Below, one piece after another: positions 62,551 through 64,000 of a stretch of 64,000 nt of DNA. Position 1 is the stretch's first letter, and the number at the start of each line of letters is the position of its first letter. The stretch is from Saccharopolyspora dendranthemae (GTDB lineage Bacteria > Actinomycetota > Actinomycetes > Mycobacteriales > Pseudonocardiaceae): NCBI RefSeq assembly GCF_007829955.1, contig NZ_VIWX01000002.1, positions 1,240,001 to 1,304,000 of the forward strand, given 5' to 3'. The notes under the pieces are model-generated. The model worked only from the letters and a program-made list of their open reading frames with translations, searched no databases and was not told where the DNA came from. The translations under genes and the position numbers were made by a program.

Positions 62551-63587
62551 ACGACTCCTTCGCACTGCTGCTCGGTGTTCTCCTGCTGATGCTCAACGCC
62601 CTGTTCGTGGGCGCGGAGTTCTCCCTGCTGTCCTCCCGCCGCGACCGGCTCGAAGCGCTGCTGGCCCAGGGTGTGGGCCGGGCGCGGACGGTCATCAAGG
62701 CGAGCCAGGAAGGGTCGCTGATGCTCACCAGCGCGCAGCTGGGCATCACGCTGTGCTCGCTGGGGCTGGGCCGCCTGGGCGAGCCCGCTGTCGCGCACAC
62801 CCTGGAGGGGCCGTTCAGCGCGCTGGGCATCCCGGCGGCCGCGACGCACGCGGTGGCGTTCACGATCGCGCTGGCGATCGTGGTGGTGCTGCACGTGCTG
62901 GTCGGCGAGATGGTGCCGAAGAACCTCGCTCTCGCCGAGCCGGAGCGCATGGCGCTGTGGCTGGTACCGCCGCTGGTCGGGTTCGTGCAGTTGGCGCGCC
63001 CGTTCATCGCGCTGTTCAACATGATGGCCAACGCGGTGCTCAAGCTGCTGCGGGTCGAGCCGAAGGAGGAGCTGGAGACCGCCTACACCTCGGCCGAACT
63101 GGCGGAGCTGCTGGTGGAATCGCGGCGCGAGGGGCTGCTGGAGCACTCCGAGCACCGCAGGCTCGCCCAGACCCTGTCGTCGGTGGAGCACACGGTGGCC
63201 GACGTCCTGGTGCCGTTGCCCGAGGTCACGACCCTGCCGGGCAATCCCACGCTGGGCGATGTGGAGCGGCTGGTGGCCAACACCGGGTTCTCCCGCTTCC
63301 CGGTTCGCGGCGATGACGGCAGACTGCTCGGATACCTGCACGTCAAGGACGTGCTCGACCAGGCGGGCGAGGCTCCGGAGACGCCCATCGCCGATGCGCG
63401 CCGACGTGAGCTGCCGACCGTCCCGGTCACGGCTCGCCTCCACGAGGCGATGGCGTCGCTGCGCCGGGCGGGCGGGCACCTCGCTGCGGCGGTCGACTCC
63501 AGCGGAGCGGCCGTCGGGGTCGTCGCGCTGGAGGATCTCGTCGAGGAGTACGTGGGCACGGTCCGCGACGCCACGCACGTCCGCTGA
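62547..63587 (+). CDS. CorC/HlyC-family (CNNM-CBS) membrane protein, copy 2
   Basis: The 346-residue protein is a shorter relative of the preceding one. It has the CNNM domain with VGEMVPKNLALAEP and a CBS pair (ending in AVGVVALEDLVEEYVG) but lacks the C-terminal CorC_HlyC domain. ATG 62547 overlaps the upstream stop (ATGA). Tandem long and short CNNM genes occur in many actinomycetes and may form a heteromeric complex. A very strong terminator follows. Confidence 0.88.
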   Translation: MNDSFALLLGVLLLMLNALFVGAEFSLLSSRRDRLEALLAQGVGRARTVIKASQEGSLMLTSAQLGITLCSLGLGRLGEPAVAHTLEGPFSALGIPAAATHAVAFTIALAIVVVLHVLVGEMVPKNLALAEPERMALWLVPPLVGFVQLARPFIALFNMMANAVLKLLRVEPKEELETAYTSAELAELLVESRREGLLEHSEHRRLAQTLSSVEHTVADVLVPLPEVTTLPGNPTLGDVERLVANTGFSRFPVRGDDGRLLGYLHVKDVLDQAGEAPETPIADARRRELPTVPVTARLHEAMASLRRAGGHLAAAVDSSGAAVGVVALEDLVEEYVGTVRDATHVR

Positions 63588-63605
63588 CGTTTCCGACGCA
63601 CCGAG

Positions 63606-63641
63606 CCAACTGGGCGAGCGCCGCGGTGCTCGCCCAGTTGG
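63606..63641 (+). terminator. Strong terminator after CorC pair
   Basis: A perfect 14-bp stem (CCAACTGGGCGAGC with GCTCGCCCAGTTGG) around an 8-nt loop begins 18 nt past the stop codon. Confidence 0.85.
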
Positions 63642-63765
63642 ACCAACTTCACGAGAAACCCCAGCCGCAGCGATTCGGACGAACAGCCTCAGGATCCCGT
63701 TTTCCCAGTTCGTTCCGGGTGTGCCCCGAATGAGGCCGAGCAACCTCGCTGGGTAGTGTCATCGC

Positions 63766-64000
63766 GTGCGAGATGATCAGCTCTCGCCGTCCCACGCGGA
63801 CAACTCTTCTTCGGGCCGCGTGATCGGCGGCCGCTACCGGCTGGACCGCACCATCGGCAAGGGTGGGATGGGCTACGTCTGGTCCGGGACCGACGAGGTC
63901 CTGGAGCGCCCCGTCGCGGTCAAAGAACTCCACCTGCCGGCCAACGTCCCCGAAGACGAAGCCGCCGATCTGCGGGAGCGGGCCCTGCGCGAAGCGCGGG
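63766..64000 (+). CDS. Ser/Thr protein kinase, N-terminal part only
   Basis: The frame starts at GTG 63766 and runs off the right edge after 78 codons. After a polar leader of about 20 residues it has the kinase start [19 protein letters not shown] with the glycine loop, and AVKEL with the ATP-binding lysine. The catalytic loop and any outer domain are beyond the window. It is a second Ser/Thr kinase in addition to the one at 32543-33991. The exact start is uncertain, since no clear ribosome-binding site is seen. Confidence 0.85.
   Translation, partial: MRDDQLSPSHADNSSSGRVIGGRYRLDRTIGKGGMGYVWSGTDEVLERPVAVKELHLPANVPEDEAADLRERALREAR

Overview
This window is GC-rich throughout, with GTG/TTG starts, many 4-bp ATGA/GTGA gene overlaps, an SARP/AfsR-type regulator, Ser/Thr kinases, a PrsW protease, ergothioneine genes and a hopanoid operon. 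That suggests an actinomycete chromosome, most likely a Pseudonocardiales relative of Saccharopolyspora (inference from gene content and style only). I see no tRNA, rRNA, insertion sequence, CRISPR array or phage genes. It reads as stable chromosome with one clear gene remnant.

Layout. 1-4 kb: the 3' end of a RiPP-maturation radical SAM enzyme, an ECF sigma factor fused to a zinc-finger/membrane/proline-rich tail, two divergent lipoproteins and a small tail-anchored protein. 4-9.6 kb: LacI regulator, acyl-CoA ligase, haloacid dehalogenase, methyltransferase and amino-acid permease. 9.6-13.4 kb: a 988-residue AfsR-like regulator, then about 0.8 kb with no secure gene but several RNA-like hairpins. 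13.4-18.1 kb: carbonic anhydrase, then a coupled three-gene operon headed by a glycosyltransferase fused to a wax-ester/diacylglycerol acyltransferase, followed by a DMT transporter and an SDR. 18.1-25.9 kb, minus strand: hpnC-hpnD-hpnE-polyprenyl synthase-shc-hpnG-hpnH. This encodes FPP to squalene to hopene to adenosylhopane and its deadenylated product, with inverted repeats in its promoter region. 26-35.4 kb: dipeptidase, FrcBCA-like sugar importer, NarL-type two-component system, Ser/Thr kinase and an orphan P450. 35.4-44 kb: CadD-like transporter, divergent GH30/GH3 glycosidases, an XRE regulator with two coupled small Cys proteins, aldo/keto reductase and a second dehalogenase. 44-50 kb: an enolase-superfamily remnant beside a LysR regulator, PrsW, and an aminotransferase/methylmalonate-semialdehyde dehydrogenase pair with a six-C-loop hairpin upstream. 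50-54.7 kb: egtABCD for ergothioneine. 54.8-64 kb: an AcnR-like TetR, FUSC membrane protein, secreted tripeptidyl peptidase, POT peptide transporter, a CorC/HlyC pair and the start of another Ser/Thr kinase.

How it fits together. The hopanoid operon and the glycosyltransferase-acyltransferase operon converge with only 9 bp between stops, so membrane and storage lipid functions sit side by side. Secreted glycosidases with a sugar importer, and a secreted tripeptidase with a peptide symporter, suggest a saprophyte digesting polymers outside the cell. Most operon ends carry GC-rich stem-loops without U-tracts, which I list as probable terminators.

The observations I rate highest are the glycosyltransferase/WS-DGAT fusion, the CCCCCC-loop hairpin at 49794-49847 with a promoter-like sequence directly upstream, the enolase-superfamily remnant at 44065-44220, and the hairpin-rich region at 13.1-13.3 kb.
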